DNA of 64,000 nucleotides from Maribellus sp. YY47. Its GTDB lineage: Bacteria; Bacteroidota; Bacteroidia; Bacteroidales; Prolixibacteraceae. Below, piece by piece: positions 1 to 10,411 of this stretch. Location: NCBI RefSeq assembly GCF_023111095.1, contig NZ_JALGYW010000009.1:1-64000 (forward strand), in the 5' to 3' direction. The position numbers and the translations under genes were made by a program. The notes beneath the pieces were generated by a model. That model saw only the letters and a list, made by a program, of their open reading frames with translations. It was not told the DNA's origin and did not search any database. Each line of letters opens with the position of its first letter. Within the stretch, counting starts at the first letter, position 1.

Positions 1-350
1 CAATGCTGGAAATCATTCAGGCTGGTGGTTTTACGCATGGTGGTATCAATTTCGATGCAAAAACACGTCGTAATTCAACCGATCTGGAGGATATTTTCAT
101 TGCCCATATTGGAGGAATGGATGTTTTCGCACGCTCGCTGGTAATTGCCGATAAAATTCTCAATGACTCGCAATACCTGGCCATGCGTAAAACACGATAT
201 GCATCGTTCGACAGCGGCAAAGGAGCAGAGTACGAATCGGGGAAACTTGACCTGGAAGCATTGTACAATGCAGCAGCAGAACTGGGAGAACCCGCACAGA
301 TCAGTGGCAAACAGGAATTGATTGAGCAATTGATCAACTGGTATATCTAA
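1..350 (+). CDS. xylA: xylose isomerase, C-terminal part
   Basis: Only the last 115 residues are in the window; the gene begins upstream. Xylose isomerase interconverts D-xylose and D-xylulose in the cytoplasm. The visible part carries the family signature GGINFDAKTRRNS followed by AHIGGMDVFARSL, which matches the metal/substrate-binding region and C-terminal helix of XylA, and it ends with a TAA at 348-350. A strong terminator follows directly, so this is probably the last gene of its operon. The first two bases belong to the preceding codon. Confidence 0.93.
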   Translation, partial: MLEIIQAGGFTHGGINFDAKTRRNSTDLEDIFIAHIGGMDVFARSLVIADKILNDSQYLAMRKTRYASFDSGKGAEYESGKLDLEALYNAAAELGEPAQISGKQELIEQLINWYI

Positions 351-380
351 TGAAAGAAAGAAACACTTTCTACTTTGATT

Positions 381-419
381 AAAAACATTGTGGCTGTCAA
401 GGTAGCCACAATGTTTTTA
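381..419 (+). terminator. rho-independent terminator after xylA
   Basis: A perfect 11-bp stem (385-395 with 404-414, ACATTGTGGCT) with an 8-base loop is followed by a T-run and preceded by an A-run. It could work in both directions, but the gene arrangement makes it the xylA terminator. Confidence 0.85.
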
Positions 420-769
420 TAGCTGTTCTATATTCATCAATCTGTTATTCGCACATCCGGAAGCATGATTTTTATCATACTATTCATCCATCTTATTATT
501 TAACCAGATTCCGGAAACAATCCCCAAAAGTGCACAGGTATTCTATAACATGTTGCAATTTTTATATAACCTGTTAATCAAACAATTAACAGTATAAAAC
601 AGGAGCTTTTTAACAAATATTAATTAATTTTTAAAAATGATTCAGGTTTCAATCAATTTTATACTATCTTAGCGAAGCCTTAATGAATATGAATTAGAAA
701 CTTATACACTACCTTTTCTCTATTAGACCAATAAGTTTTCTGATCTAACTAAACTAGACTATGAACAAT
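420..769. other. gene-free AT-rich stretch, possible small RNA
   Basis: No convincing reading frame is present. Because a plus-strand terminator closes this stretch at 770-805 although no plus-strand gene precedes it, a short non-coding transcript could start here. No clear promoter was found, so this is only a suggestion. Confidence 0.3.
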
Positions 770-805
770 CGGGTTATCGGCCAAAAGGATAACCCGTTTT
801 TTTTT
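770..805 (+). terminator. orphan rho-independent terminator
   Basis: Stem CGGGTTATC (770-778) pairs with GATAACCCG (788-796), followed by nine T residues. The orientation is plus, opposite to the MATE gene that ends at 810, so it does not serve that gene. It would fit the end of a small RNA, or stop antisense read-through. Confidence 0.75.
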
Positions 806-809
806 GCTC

Positions 810-2153
810 TTAACGAAGATCAAGTCTGCGAAGATTTCTTTTAAAACGGAAATAAAACAAAATACCTGCCGTTAGCAGCCCCACCAGGTAGCCAAACCAA
901 ATTCCCTGCGGGCCAAAATCCAAAAGAAAAGCAAAACCGTAACTGGTTGGAATACCAACCAGCAAATAAGCAATAAAAGAGATAAACATAGGTTGTGTTA
1001 CATCTGCCATTCCCCTCAGCGTACTTTGCATTACCACTTGCAAGCCATCAAACAGCTGAAATATGGCGGCAATAATTAAAAGCCCTGCTGCCACTTCAAT
1101 TACGGCAACATCGGTAGTAAACAAATACGGCAATATTTTTCGGGCGGTAATAAACAGTAAAGCAGCCAGCGACATAAAAGCAAGTACCAGGTGAGTAGAT
1201 GCAAAAGCTGCGGTTTTCATCGCCACATAATCCTTCTCCCCCATTTGATGACTGACCCTTATCGTGTTGGCCTGCGAAACGCCCAGCGAAATCATATAAG
1301 TTGTCGAAGCCAGTCCGATGGCAACCTGATGTGCAGCCAAAGCGGTTTCGCCCAACCACCCCATCATTACTGCGCCTATGGCAAAAGCCGTAACTTCAAC
1401 GATCAGCTGAAAACCGATGGGAATACCGATTTTCAATACTTCAATAACTTTTTTACGCGAAACCAGCTGAAGCCTTGCCTCCGAGAAATAAGACCTGAAA
1501 GCGGGATTCCTTCTCACATAGAGGGCAAACAACAAAGGCATAATTATACGAGAAGCCAGCGTGCCGATTCCCGCACCCAACAAGCCCAATTCGGGCATTC
1601 CAAACTTCCCGAAAATAAAGAGGTAGTTCACAACAATGTTTACCACATTCGATAAAAGCGTGATGTGCATCGCCATCTTTGTATTCCCGATACCTTCAAA
1701 AAACTGTTTTTGTGAGAAAAAAGCCATAAACGGCAAATACGATGCACACAACAACAAATAATAAGGCCTGGCCAGTTGCAGAACATCTTCTGGTTGGCCC
1801 ATTAAAGGCAGAAAAAAGTACACACTAAACATCACTCCGGTAAGTGCAACAGATGCTATTGCATGAGAAAATGTACCGTTTTTCAGCCAAACGATCATTG
1901 ATTTCCGGTCGTTCTTTCCAAAAGCAGTTCCCACCAGCGGAGTGATTCCATAGGTAACCCCCATGCCAAAAACCATCCCAATCATAAACACACTGTTGGC
2001 AAATGCTGCAGCGGCCAGTTCGGTAGTGCCCACGTGCCCCACCATCATGTTATCGACCAGGGCAACCATAACCTGACCAATTTGCGATAAAACAATTGGA
2101 AGAGCCAAATGTAGATTTCGCTTATAAAAAGGTATATAATTCTGAATTTTCAC
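810..2153 (-). CDS. MATE-family multidrug/Na+ antiporter
   Basis: This is an integral inner-membrane exporter of about 447 residues with 12 hydrophobic segments in two homologous halves (roughly residues 10-210 and 230-430). The N-terminal half carries the family-typical LPIVLSQIGQVMVALVDNMM and MVGHVGTTELAAAAFA stretches. Such proteins swap Na+ or H+ for cationic drugs. A longer frame opens with TTG at 2168, but GTG at 2153, giving VKIQNYIPFYKRNLH, fits the family N-terminus better. It lies 48 bp behind the outer-membrane gene at 2202-4604 and is probably cotranscribed with it. The substrate cannot be told from sequence. Confidence 0.9.
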   Translation of the reverse strand: MKIQNYIPFYKRNLHLALPIVLSQIGQVMVALVDNMMVGHVGTTELAAAAFANSVFMIGMVFGMGVTYGITPLVGTAFGKNDRKSMIVWLKNGTFSHAIASVALTGVMFSVYFFLPLMGQPEDVLQLARPYYLLLCASYLPFMAFFSQKQFFEGIGNTKMAMHITLLSNVVNIVVNYLFIFGKFGMPELGLLGAGIGTLASRIIMPLLFALYVRRNPAFRSYFSEARLQLVSRKKVIEVLKIGIPIGFQLIVEVTAFAIGAVMMGWLGETALAAHQVAIGLASTTYMISLGVSQANTIRVSHQMGEKDYVAMKTAAFASTHLVLAFMSLAALLFITARKILPYLFTTDVAVIEVAAGLLIIAAIFQLFDGLQVVMQSTLRGMADVTQPMFISFIAYLLVGIPTSYGFAFLLDFGPQGIWFGYLVGLLTAGILFYFRFKRNLRRLDLR

Positions 2154-2201
2154 GCCGCAAATAAACAACTTACAATCCTTATTAAAAAAAGTTTTAGAGG
2201 A

Positions 2202-4604
2202 TTAATTTTGATTATTGAACCGGTAAGAAAGTTGGAAAGAGAAATAAGGACTGCGCTTAAAATGGGATTCAACGTACAGATTATCGCCATTAGTGACCGT
2301 ACTGTATTTGATCGAATTGAATACGTTTGCCCAGGAAACTTCGGCCTCCCATTTTCTTTTCATAAATGATTTCCGAAAGACCAGATTGGAATGCACATAA
2401 CCATCCCGCTCAACCTGGGCGCTTACAAGCGGACTTACATAGGCAAACAAATGCCTGACAGAAAAAGTCTTTCCTAATTTAAAAGTATTGTTTAACCGAA
2501 TATCTCCACGCATTTGGGCCTGCTCACTTTTATGATCAGCGAGATCAACCTTTAAGCGATAATGATACAAACTGCTTGACACGTTTAGGTTCCACCATTT
2601 TAAAATATCGTAACCCACCATCAACTCGGCTCCTGAACTAAGCGACTTTCCAACGTTCTCTTTCGTCCAGATGATCGAATTGTTTCCTCCCGGCCGGTAG
2701 TAGCTTTGAATTAAATTGTCGGTTGTGCGCGTAAAAATTTCAGCCGAAAAAAAATTATCTCCCCAGGAGCGGATGTACCCCATCTCGCAGGCATCGGAGT
2801 ACGATGGCATCAGGTTTTCATTTCCGGTATAATAAATACTGGGTGATTCGTAACGCAATAAAGGTATTAGCTCGAAATAATCGGCCCGGCTTATTCTTCG
2901 GCTGTAACTCAGAGATAGCTGGTTCTTGTCGGTAAAATTGTAAACAATATGTGCCGAAGGGAAGAAATCCCTGAAGTTTTTTTCGGCGGGTACTTCTATT
3001 TCATTGTTATTCCCAGACACATAACTGTAATTCGATTTTCTGCGGGTATGCTCCATTCGCAGCCCCAACTTATAATCCAGCTTTCCGAAACTACTCTCGA
3101 AAGTCGCATAACCCGATATTACATCTTGTTGAAATTCGACTTTTTGCTGCTGATTTTCACTCCTGAAAAGAATAAAATAATTCTCTTCATCAAAAGATCC
3201 ACTCTGCGTTGTAACTTTCGGAATATGATCAAGATTGACTTCAGCTCCAAGTTCCAGTGTTGACTTATCAGATAACTTGTCTTTATAGGATACATTGGTT
3301 TCAAAAATCCTTTCGTTGTGTTCTCTCGCCAAATAGCCAAGCTTTTCGAAACCATCGGCAAATATTTTGGTATCTATTTTACTCTCTTTTAAAGGTTGTA
3401 AATACGTGGAATAATCGACATACACCTTTAATAAACGCGAACGGTCTTTTTTAAATGCATGCTCGTAGGTCGTAACTGCCCTCAAATAGCGGTAATACAT
3501 TTCAAAATTGCCGTCATAGTCATATCGATCAGAACTTTGCAATTCTCCCGAAAGAAATTCCGACTCGTTATAATATCCGCGGTCATAATAAATATTATTG
3601 CGTTGTACAGGATCAGCGCTTAACATAAAATCGATATAGTCTTTCTCTGAAAGATCGTAATTCAAACCAAACTCGATGTAACTGTTATTTACCCGTTCTT
3701 TTTTAGTTAACGAAGAAAAAGTCTGGTATTGGCTTTCACCTTCTGTGATCATCTGGTCTGATGTAGTGGTAAATTTTCGCTGGACAAAATCATCGAGTTG
3801 CCCCTGAATATACCAACCTCCTTTCGTTCCTTTTTGATCGACCGAAAAAAGCCATTCATACGAACCTAAGGTAGAAACTTTCGCGCTGGTGTTTATGGCA
3901 TAGCCTTCCAAACGGTTGCGTTTTAGAATCACCTGAATAATTCCGGCGGTTCCCTGGACATCGTATTTCGCTGTCGGATTGGTAATAATTTCAATATACT
4001 GAATCTGATTGGCAGGAATCTGGCGCAGTTTTTCCTCTCCGTTAAGTTCCGGCCGTCCGTTCACATAAACCAAAAACGTTCCGTCGCCGCGGTAGGTCAA
4101 ACGCCCGTCAACATTTACTTGCAGCGATGGCACATTCTCGAGCAAATCGATGGCTTTGTCTGCACCCGGAAAACTTTTGGCATTAATGATTTTCCGGTCA
4201 ACCCCATACGAAATTCCGGAATTTTTTGAATTCACCGTTATTTCATCTAAATCTCTCGCCGAAACCGACAAAGCACTGGTTCCCAAATCGAAAAAAGGTT
4301 GATTAACAACAAAGGGATGAATAACCTTGGCATCGTAACCAATAAAACTAACTTTCAGACGGTAGTCTCCGTAATCCACCTCGCTAACCGTAAAAAGCCC
4401 ATTATTATCGGTAATAGCTCCCAACAGACGGGTTGTATCCTGATCGGGTTTGAGCGTGATGTTGGCATAAGGTATCGGATCACCGGTTTTCTCATCGATG
4501 ACCTTTCCCGACAGTTTTGCAGTTTGAGCCAAAGCAACAGAAGCGCCATGTGCCATAAACAACAACAATGTCAATTTAATAATATTGATACCAGATATCC
4601 TCAT
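2202..4604 (-). CDS. outer-membrane beta-barrel protein with carboxypeptidase-regulatory-like N-terminus
   Basis: About 800 residues. A signal peptide (MRISGINIIKLTLLLFMAHG, cleavage near ALAQ) is followed by a CarboxypepD_reg-like beta-sandwich (about 30-115), a plug-like segment (about 130-225, including FLVYVNGRPEL) and a long stretch of alternating beta strands ending in SFQLSYRFNNQN, as in the OMP_b-brl_3 family of TonB-receptor-like proteins. The role is unknown. No SusD partner is adjacent, so a glycan-uptake role is not supported. ATG at 4604 is preferred to an upstream TTG at 4613 because it starts exactly at the signal peptide. It heads a probable two-gene unit with the MATE exporter. 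Confidence 0.82.
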   Translation of the reverse strand: MRISGINIIKLTLLLFMAHGASVALAQTAKLSGKVIDEKTGDPIPYANITLKPDQDTTRLLGAITDNNGLFTVSEVDYGDYRLKVSFIGYDAKVIHPFVVNQPFFDLGTSALSVSARDLDEITVNSKNSGISYGVDRKIINAKSFPGADKAIDLLENVPSLQVNVDGRLTYRGDGTFLVYVNGRPELNGEEKLRQIPANQIQYIEIITNPTAKYDVQGTAGIIQVILKRNRLEGYAINTSAKVSTLGSYEWLFSVDQKGTKGGWYIQGQLDDFVQRKFTTTSDQMITEGESQYQTFSSLTKKERVNNSYIEFGLNYDLSEKDYIDFMLSADPVQRNNIYYDRGYYNESEFLSGELQSSDRYDYDGNFEMYYRYLRAVTTYEHAFKKDRSRLLKVYVDYSTYLQPLKESKIDTKIFADGFEKLGYLAREHNERIFETNVSYKDKLSDKSTLELGAEVNLDHIPKVTTQSGSFDEENYFILFRSENQQQKVEFQQDVISGYATFESSFGKLDYKLGLRMEHTRRKSNYSYVSGNNNEIEVPAEKNFRDFFPSAHIVYNFTDKNQLSLSYSRRISRADYFELIPLLRYESPSIYYTGNENLMPSYSDACEMGYIRSWGDNFFSAEIFTRTTDNLIQSYYRPGGNNSIIWTKENVGKSLSSGAELMVGYDILKWWNLNVSSSLYHYRLKVDLADHKSEQAQMRGDIRLNNTFKLGKTFSVRHLFAYVSPLVSAQVERDGYVHSNLVFRKSFMKRKWEAEVSWANVFNSIKYSTVTNGDNLYVESHFKRSPYFSFQLSYRFNNQN

Positions 4605-5030
4605 CCAAATCAATTAAATGCTGATAACGAATAAATTACATTTCAAAAAAGGTAGTAGTATCCAAATGTGTTCCTTATTCCATTTACGATTACGCAGGCT
4701 TGGTTGTCATTTGTCGATTTAAGGGCCTGAAGTAATTATCAAAAATGGCTGGTCGTTAATCCATTACAAATTTAAACTTGTTTTGTAATTAACAAAATAA
4801 TCAATTAAGTTTTTTTTCACTTTTTGACTCATTCTGCATTTTTTTCAAAATCGAAGATTAAAAATACATGAGAATATCGGCATATTTACATTTATTAACA
4901 CTATTCCGTTTTAGCATAAGGAGCCATCCCATATTTTTCGGCGTTGAAATTTTAGGAATTAAACAATTTTTAGTTCAAACAGTTATTTATAGCAGAATTT
5001 TAGACAGCTTAATTTTATTTGAAAATTCAT
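4605..5030. promoter_or_regulatory. divergent intergenic region
   Basis: About 425 bp of AT-rich sequence separates two divergently read units (outer-membrane protein/MATE to the left, carboxylase operon to the right) and must hold both promoters. I could not place a convincing TTG / TAnnTTTG pair for either, and saw no hairpin. Confidence 0.5.
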
Positions 5031-6536
5031 ATGAATAAAATCAAAAAGATTCTGATCGCAAACCGGGGGGAAATTGCGATTCGTGTTATGCGTACCTGCC
5101 GTGAGCTTGATATCGAAACTGTTGCCATTTACTCGGAAGCAGACCGGACATCACTTCACGTTCGTTATGCGCACGAAGCCTATTATGTAGGAAAAGCTCC
5201 TTCGTCGGAAAGTTACCTTAACATTGAAAAGATCATTGAAATCGCCAAAAAAAGTGGCGCCGATGCCATCCATCCGGGATACGGATTTTTATCGGAAAAT
5301 GCATCGTTTGCACGTCGGTGTGCAGTTGAAGGCATCATTTTCATAGGCCCTTCGCCTGAAGTTATTGTTCAGATGGGCGATAAAATTCAGGCGCGCGATG
5401 CAATGAAAAAAGCAGGAATACCTGTTGTTCCGGGAACCGAAGGCGAAATAAAATCGGAGCAGGAAGCCCTGGAAATAATTAAGGAAATCGGACTTCCGGT
5501 AATGATAAAAGCTTCCGCCGGTGGTGGCGGAAAAGGAATGCGACTGGTGAAAAACGAAGCAGATGTTGTTTCATCGGTTCGGGCGGCACGCTCTGAAGCA
5601 AAAGCCGCTTTTGGCGACGATGCCGTTTACATCGAAAAATACATTACTTCGCCACACCACATTGAGTTTCAGATCCTGGCCGATCAGCATGGAAATACCG
5701 TTCATTTGTTTGAAAGGGAATGTTCGGTTCAGCGACGTCATCAGAAAATGATCGAGGAAACTCCATCTCCCCTAATGACTGCTGAATTGCGAAACGAAAT
5801 GGGACAAGCTGCTGTAGAAGCTGCGAAAGCAGTGAACTATGTTGGCGCCGGAACCATTGAATTTTTGGTAGACAACGACCTGAATTACTATTTCTTGGAA
5901 ATGAATACACGCTTGCAGGTGGAACACCCCATTACTGAACGTGTTACGGGAATCGACCTGGTAAAACAACAAATTCACGTCGCCGAAGGGCAACCGCTTG
6001 ATTTTGCACAGGAAGACCTGAAACAGCAGGGACATGCCATCGAGTGCCGTGTGTACGCCGAAGATCCGGACAATAATTTTATGCCAAGTGCCGGTAAAGT
6101 CTACAAAATATCCGATCCGCTGGGATTTGGAGTACGTACCGATGGTTATGTGTACGAAGGTTACGAGATTCCGATTTACTACGACCCGATGATCTCAAAA
6201 CTGATCGTTTGGGGAAAAACCCGCGACGAAGCGATTGGAAGAATGCGCCGGGCCTTGTACGAATACAAGATTACCGGAGTGAAAACATCGATTAAAATGC
6301 TGGAACGCGTGATGAAAAACGAAAATTTCATCCAAGGTAATTACGACACGCATTTTATCGAAAAAAACCAGGAACAGTTAATGGGGAAAGACCAGACCAA
6401 AGATCCGGAAGACATGGTAATAATTGCAGCATTTATCGACTACCTCGATAAATTATCGGCAGTATCTACCAATCAAAAAGAGTTTGTTCCGGCTCAAAGC
6501 CGCTGGAAAAAAATCCCTTACGTAAATCATTTTTAA
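5031..6536 (+). CDS. accC: acyl-CoA carboxylase, biotin carboxylase subunit
   Basis: This cytoplasmic enzyme uses ATP and bicarbonate to carboxylate the biotin carried by the next gene product. The 501 residues show the N-terminal ILIANRGEIAIRVMRTCREL, the ATP-grasp glycine loop GGGGKGMRLV, EKYITSPHHIEFQILAD, and the catalytic signature EMNTRLQVEHPITERVTG. It is about 50 residues longer than E. coli AccC, with a C-terminal tail like propionyl-CoA carboxylase alpha subunits. ATG at 5031 (MNKIKKILIANRGE) is the likely start; an in-frame TTG lies 12 bp upstream. First gene of a three-gene carboxylase operon. Confidence 0.95.
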   Translation: MNKIKKILIANRGEIAIRVMRTCRELDIETVAIYSEADRTSLHVRYAHEAYYVGKAPSSESYLNIEKIIEIAKKSGADAIHPGYGFLSENASFARRCAVEGIIFIGPSPEVIVQMGDKIQARDAMKKAGIPVVPGTEGEIKSEQEALEIIKEIGLPVMIKASAGGGGKGMRLVKNEADVVSSVRAARSEAKAAFGDDAVYIEKYITSPHHIEFQILADQHGNTVHLFERECSVQRRHQKMIEETPSPLMTAELRNEMGQAAVEAAKAVNYVGAGTIEFLVDNDLNYYFLEMNTRLQVEHPITERVTGIDLVKQQIHVAEGQPLDFAQEDLKQQGHAIECRVYAEDPDNNFMPSAGKVYKISDPLGFGVRTDGYVYEGYEIPIYYDPMISKLIVWGKTRDEAIGRMRRALYEYKITGVKTSIKMLERVMKNENFIQGNYDTHFIEKNQEQLMGKDQTKDPEDMVIIAAFIDYLDKLSAVSTNQKEFVPAQSRWKKIPYVNHF

Positions 6537-6545
6537 GTTCTGATT

Positions 6546-7055
6546 ATGGCAGTACAAATAAAAATAGGTGACAGGCTTGCCTGGGTAAACTTGTTAAAAC
6601 AAGACGGCAACTTACTGGAAGTGGAAGTGGACGGAAAAAAATACGAAGTTGACCTGATGCACACCGCTGACGGAACATTTTCGATTCTTGAGGGTGGTCA
6701 CTCTTACGACATTGAGTTGGTACCGGATGAAACACCAAAAAAATACACCGCTTACACCCTATACGAAACGCACAATGTGGAAGTGATTGATGCCGAAGCA
6801 CGCTACCTGCAAAACCGGAATGCCAACGGAGCAGCAGCTGCTGAAAGTAAAATCACATCGCCGATGCCGGGCAAAGTAGTTAAAGTATTGGTATCGGAAG
6901 GAGACCCGGTACAACAGGGAGAAACCGTTGTTATTATTTCGGCCATGAAAATGGAAAGTGAATACAAAGCTCCCAAAGACGGCGTGGTTAAAAAGGTGTT
7001 TGTAAAAGCCGACGACACCGTTGACAGCAACCAGGTTTTAATTGAATTGGAGTAA
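6546..7055 (+). CDS. biotin carboxyl carrier protein of acyl-CoA carboxylase
   Basis: This 169-residue protein has a C-terminal biotinyl domain (about 100-169) with the biotinylation motif SAMKMES; the acceptor lysine is Lys135. The 100 N-terminal residues resemble the linker/BT-like region between carboxylase and carrier in propionyl-CoA carboxylase alpha subunits, so here the alpha chain is split over two genes. It starts 9 bp after accC and precedes the carboxyltransferase gene, which makes a shared complex very likely. Confidence 0.92.
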   Translation: MAVQIKIGDRLAWVNLLKQDGNLLEVEVDGKKYEVDLMHTADGTFSILEGGHSYDIELVPDETPKKYTAYTLYETHNVEVIDAEARYLQNRNANGAAAAESKITSPMPGKVVKVLVSEGDPVQQGETVVIISAMKMESEYKAPKDGVVKKVFVKADDTVDSNQVLIELE

Positions 7056-7143
7056 CACATTTCGGTAGTTAAAAATTTCATGAGCAGTAAATGCTTTAAT
7101 TGATAACGACAATTTCACCTAACCAAAAGACAAATTACAAGAA

Positions 7144-8679
7144 ATGAATTTAAAGGAAAAATACGATCAACTCGAAGCCTTTAACCAACAGGCAGAACTC
7201 GGCGGCGGACAAGAACGCATTGATAAACAACATGAATCGGGAAAGAAAACCGCAAGGGAAAGAATTGTCCAGCTACTCGATCCGGGCACTTTTAACGAGA
7301 TTGACAAATTGATGACTCACCGAAACTACGATTTTGGAATGGAGGCCAAAAAGGTACTGGGCGACGGACTGATCTCGGGATACGGCAAAGTTAATGGCCG
7401 TCTGGTGTATGTTTTCGCCCAGGATTTTACAGTTTTCGGAGGTTCGCTTAGTCGTGCCAATGCCGACAAAATTGTAAAAATTCAGGAGTTGGCGCTTAAA
7501 ATGGGCGCTCCGCTTATTGGTTTGAACGACTCGGGTGGCGCGCGTATCCAGGAAGGCGTTGAAAGCCTTGCAGGTTATGCCGATATTTTCTACAACAACG
7601 TCATTTCATCGGGTGTTATTCCGCAGATTTCTGCCATTCTGGGCCCTTGTGCGGGTGGCGCTGTATATTCTCCGGCACTTACCGATTTCATTTTTATGGT
7701 GAACGAAAAGAGCCATATGTTTGTGACCGGGCCCGAGGTTATTAAAACGGTAACACACGAAGACGTATCAAAAGAAGAGTTGGGAGGGGCACACACCCAC
7801 AATACCAAAAGTGGCGTTGCGCATTTTAACGGGAACGACGAAGACCAAACCTTAATGATGATTCGCGAACTCTTGAGCTTCCTTCCATCAAACAACCTGG
7901 AAGATCCGCCGGTAAAACCGAACATGGATCCGGTTGACAGGGTAGATGAAAACCTTCAGGAAATTGTTCCGGTAGACCCGAACAAGCCATACGATATGCA
8001 CGAAATCATCCAGACTGTAATTGATAACAAACACTTCCTGGAAGTTCAGTCGCAGTATGCGCAAAATATTATTGTTGGATTTGCCCGTTTCGGAGGTAAA
8101 CCCGTGGGCGTGGTTGCGAATCAGCCGGGTCATCTGGCCGGTGTTCTCGATATCAACTCATCGGTAAAAGCAGCCCGCTTTGTTCGTTTCTGCGATGCAT
8201 TCAACCTTCCGCTTGTAACTTTTGTCGACGTTCCCGGATTCTTACCCGGAACCAGCCAGGAGTTTGGAGGTATTATCAAACACGGGGCAAAATTATTGTA
8301 TGCCTATGCTGAAGCAACGGTACCGAAAATCACGATAATAACGCGTAAAGCTTACGGTGGCGCCTACGATGTAATGTCGAGCAAGCACATTGGAGCTGAT
8401 GTAAACCTCGCCTACCCAACAGCTGAAATTGCGGTAATGGGACCGGAAGGCGCCATTAACATCATCCACCGCAACGTGATGAATGAAGAAGAAAAGGCAA
8501 AAGCAGTACAGGAATACCGTGACAAATTTGCCAATCCCTACAAAGCTGCCTCTCTGGGATATATCGATGAAATCATCCAACCGCGCGAAACGAGGAAAAA
8601 AATCATCACCGCGTTGGATATGACACAGAACAAACGCAAATCGAATCCTCCCAAAAAACACGGGAATATTCCTTTGTAA
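7144..8679 (+). CDS. acyl-CoA carboxylase, carboxyltransferase subunit (PccB/MmdA type)
   Basis: This 511-residue protein has two crotonase-fold halves. It moves the carboxyl group from carboxybiotin to an acyl-CoA, most likely propionyl-CoA, giving methylmalonyl-CoA. Oxyanion-hole segments [20 protein letters not shown] and [19 protein letters not shown] are clear, as are [17 protein letters not shown] and [19 protein letters not shown]. It lies 88 bp after the biotin carrier gene and is followed by a terminator. With the two genes before it this forms a complete biotin-dependent carboxylase. Propionyl- versus acetyl-CoA preference is inferred from the fused-type subunit only. Confidence 0.94.
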   Translation: MNLKEKYDQLEAFNQQAELGGGQERIDKQHESGKKTARERIVQLLDPGTFNEIDKLMTHRNYDFGMEAKKVLGDGLISGYGKVNGRLVYVFAQDFTVFGGSLSRANADKIVKIQELALKMGAPLIGLNDSGGARIQEGVESLAGYADIFYNNVISSGVIPQISAILGPCAGGAVYSPALTDFIFMVNEKSHMFVTGPEVIKTVTHEDVSKEELGGAHTHNTKSGVAHFNGNDEDQTLMMIRELLSFLPSNNLEDPPVKPNMDPVDRVDENLQEIVPVDPNKPYDMHEIIQTVIDNKHFLEVQSQYAQNIIVGFARFGGKPVGVVANQPGHLAGVLDINSSVKAARFVRFCDAFNLPLVTFVDVPGFLPGTSQEFGGIIKHGAKLLYAYAEATVPKITIITRKAYGGAYDVMSSKHIGADVNLAYPTAEIAVMGPEGAINIIHRNVMNEEEKAKAVQEYRDKFANPYKAASLGYIDEIIQPRETRKKIITALDMTQNKRKSNPPKKHGNIPL

Positions 8680-8726
8680 TAAAATAAGAGTTGGAACAAT
8701 CTAGTTTCCAACACATTAATAAATGG

Positions 8727-8764
8727 AATGGTGAGTATCTTGTAATTAGATATTCACCATTTTC
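8727..8764 (+). terminator. terminator of the carboxylase operon
   Basis: A 14-bp stem with one mismatch, AATGGTGAGTATCT (8727-8740) with AGATATTCACCATT (8748-8761), has a 7-base loop and a short T-run. It lies 48 bp after the carboxyltransferase stop. Confidence 0.75.
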
Positions 8765-8878
8765 ATACTATTAGATTTGTTCTTTCAAAGGTATAGTATG
8801 AAACTCGCATGTATTTCAAACATTCTACTGGATGTGAATACTTTACATGCTCGTTTCATTTTAATAAACCACAGAACA

Positions 8879-8886
8879 TACCTTTG
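8879..8886 (+). promoter_or_regulatory. possible Bacteroidota -7 element
   Basis: TACCTTTG matches the TAnnTTTG -7 consensus of Bacteroidota and lies 61 bp ahead of the symporter ATG. No clear TTG is seen at the -33 position, so the call is weak. Confidence 0.35.
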
Positions 8887-8947
8887 CCAAATCGGCTAAA
8901 AAAGAATACTTTAGTGCCTCTGAAAAAGAAAAACGCAGATCGCTACC

Positions 8948-10177
8948 ATGAAGTTACTGAAAATCAAGCTCCACTGGCAAATCCTTATCGCACTCGCATT
9001 AGCTGTACTTTTTGGATACTATTTTCCTGAAGGCATAAAATACACTGCCTGGATGGGTGAAATTTTTCTGACCGCTTTAAAAATGGTAATTGTACCGTTA
9101 ATACTAAGCTCCATCGTTTCGGGGGTAACCAGCATGGGAAGCGGTAAGAATCTTGGCAGACTTGGGGGGAAAACCATACTTTATTACGTATCAACAAGTA
9201 CTTTGGCAATTTTCACCGGATTATTTCTGGTAAACCTCATCAAGCCCGGAGTTGGTATTGAAATGGGCCTTAGCCAGACCGTTGAAGGATTGACCGAGAA
9301 AGCCGGTTCTGTAAACGATATTCTGATGCGCATCATTCCGGAAAATATTTTTCAGTCGATGGTAAACGGAGAAATTCTGCCCATAATATTTTTTGCCATC
9401 ATGTTCGGTGTTTTCATTACCCAGGTAAACGATAAATACAAAGAAAGCCTGACCACTTTTTTTGAAGCCGTGTTTGAAGTGATGATGAAAATGACCATGT
9501 TTATTATCAAGTTTACTCCGCTCGGAATTTTTGGGATCGTTTCACGCGAAGTAGCGCGAAATGCCGCGAACCTGGCGGATATTGCCGGAGGCATGGCGGT
9601 TTATATGCTAACGGTTATCCTAGCATTGGCAATACATGCTTTTATTACCCTTCCTCTGATTGTACGTTTTATCGCCAAAGCAAAGCCATATAAACACCTC
9701 AACAATATGGCGACACCACTACTTACTGCTTTTTCAACAGCATCATCAAGTGCAACGCTGCCTTTAAGTATGGAAGCCGTCGAACACAAAAGTGGAGTAT
9801 CGAATAAAATTACAAGTTTCACGCTACCGCTCGGAGCTACTGTTAACATGGACGGTACCGCTTTATACGAATGCGTGGCAGCCATGTTTATTGCACAGGT
9901 ATACGGAATCGATCTCTCATTTGCCCAGCAACTGCTGATTGTTGTTACCGCCTTGCTGGCCTCAATTGGTGCAGCCGGAATACCCATGGCCGGGCTTGTA
10001 ATGCTTACCGTAATTCTCACGGCAGCAGGTTTACCCCTGGAAGGTATCGGATTGATACTGGCGGTTGATCTTCCGCTTGACATGATGCGGACTACCATAA
10101 ACGTTTGGAGCGACAGTTGTGGTGCTGTTACCGTTGCCCGTTCAGAAAACGAAGCAACCAACGTTGGACTGGGATAG
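8948..10177 (+). CDS. dicarboxylate/amino acid:cation symporter (DAACS, GltP/DctA-like)
   Basis: This 409-residue inner-membrane carrier belongs to the family that imports glutamate, aspartate or C4-dicarboxylates with Na+ or H+. The serine-rich re-entrant loop STASSSATLPLSMEAVEH, the LPLGATVNMDGTALYECVAA signature (NMDGT motif) and the C-terminal DLPLDMMRTTINVWSDSCGAV segment, which carries substrate-contacting residues, are all intact. It has its own upstream region and no operon partner is visible. The exact substrate is not deducible. Confidence 0.93.
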   Translation: MKLLKIKLHWQILIALALAVLFGYYFPEGIKYTAWMGEIFLTALKMVIVPLILSSIVSGVTSMGSGKNLGRLGGKTILYYVSTSTLAIFTGLFLVNLIKPGVGIEMGLSQTVEGLTEKAGSVNDILMRIIPENIFQSMVNGEILPIIFFAIMFGVFITQVNDKYKESLTTFFEAVFEVMMKMTMFIIKFTPLGIFGIVSREVARNAANLADIAGGMAVYMLTVILALAIHAFITLPLIVRFIAKAKPYKHLNNMATPLLTAFSTASSSATLPLSMEAVEHKSGVSNKITSFTLPLGATVNMDGTALYECVAAMFIAQVYGIDLSFAQQLLIVVTALLASIGAAGIPMAGLVMLTVILTAAGLPLEGIGLILAVDLPLDMMRTTINVWSDSCGAVTVARSENEATNVGLG

Positions 10178-10411
10178 CCATCGACACTGTTTTCTGCAAA
10201 ACACCAGGTTTCATCTGCTAAATACCCGTTTTAACCGACATAATACTGTCTGTAGCCTACCACCTGAATTTGGCCGAAATTTATTTCTTGTTCGCAGATA
10301 ATCAGCTATTTATTCAAATATTTAATGTACAATTGCAGAAAAGAGCGGTTAACAAGCCTTGTTCCGGAATAAGCTTAACAAGGTTTGAAATTCGCCAAAT
10401 GAGAAACTGCA

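Noticed and set aside
5019-5030. TTG start for accC
   Set aside because: ATG at 5031 gives the family-typical N-terminus; the extra four codons have no support.
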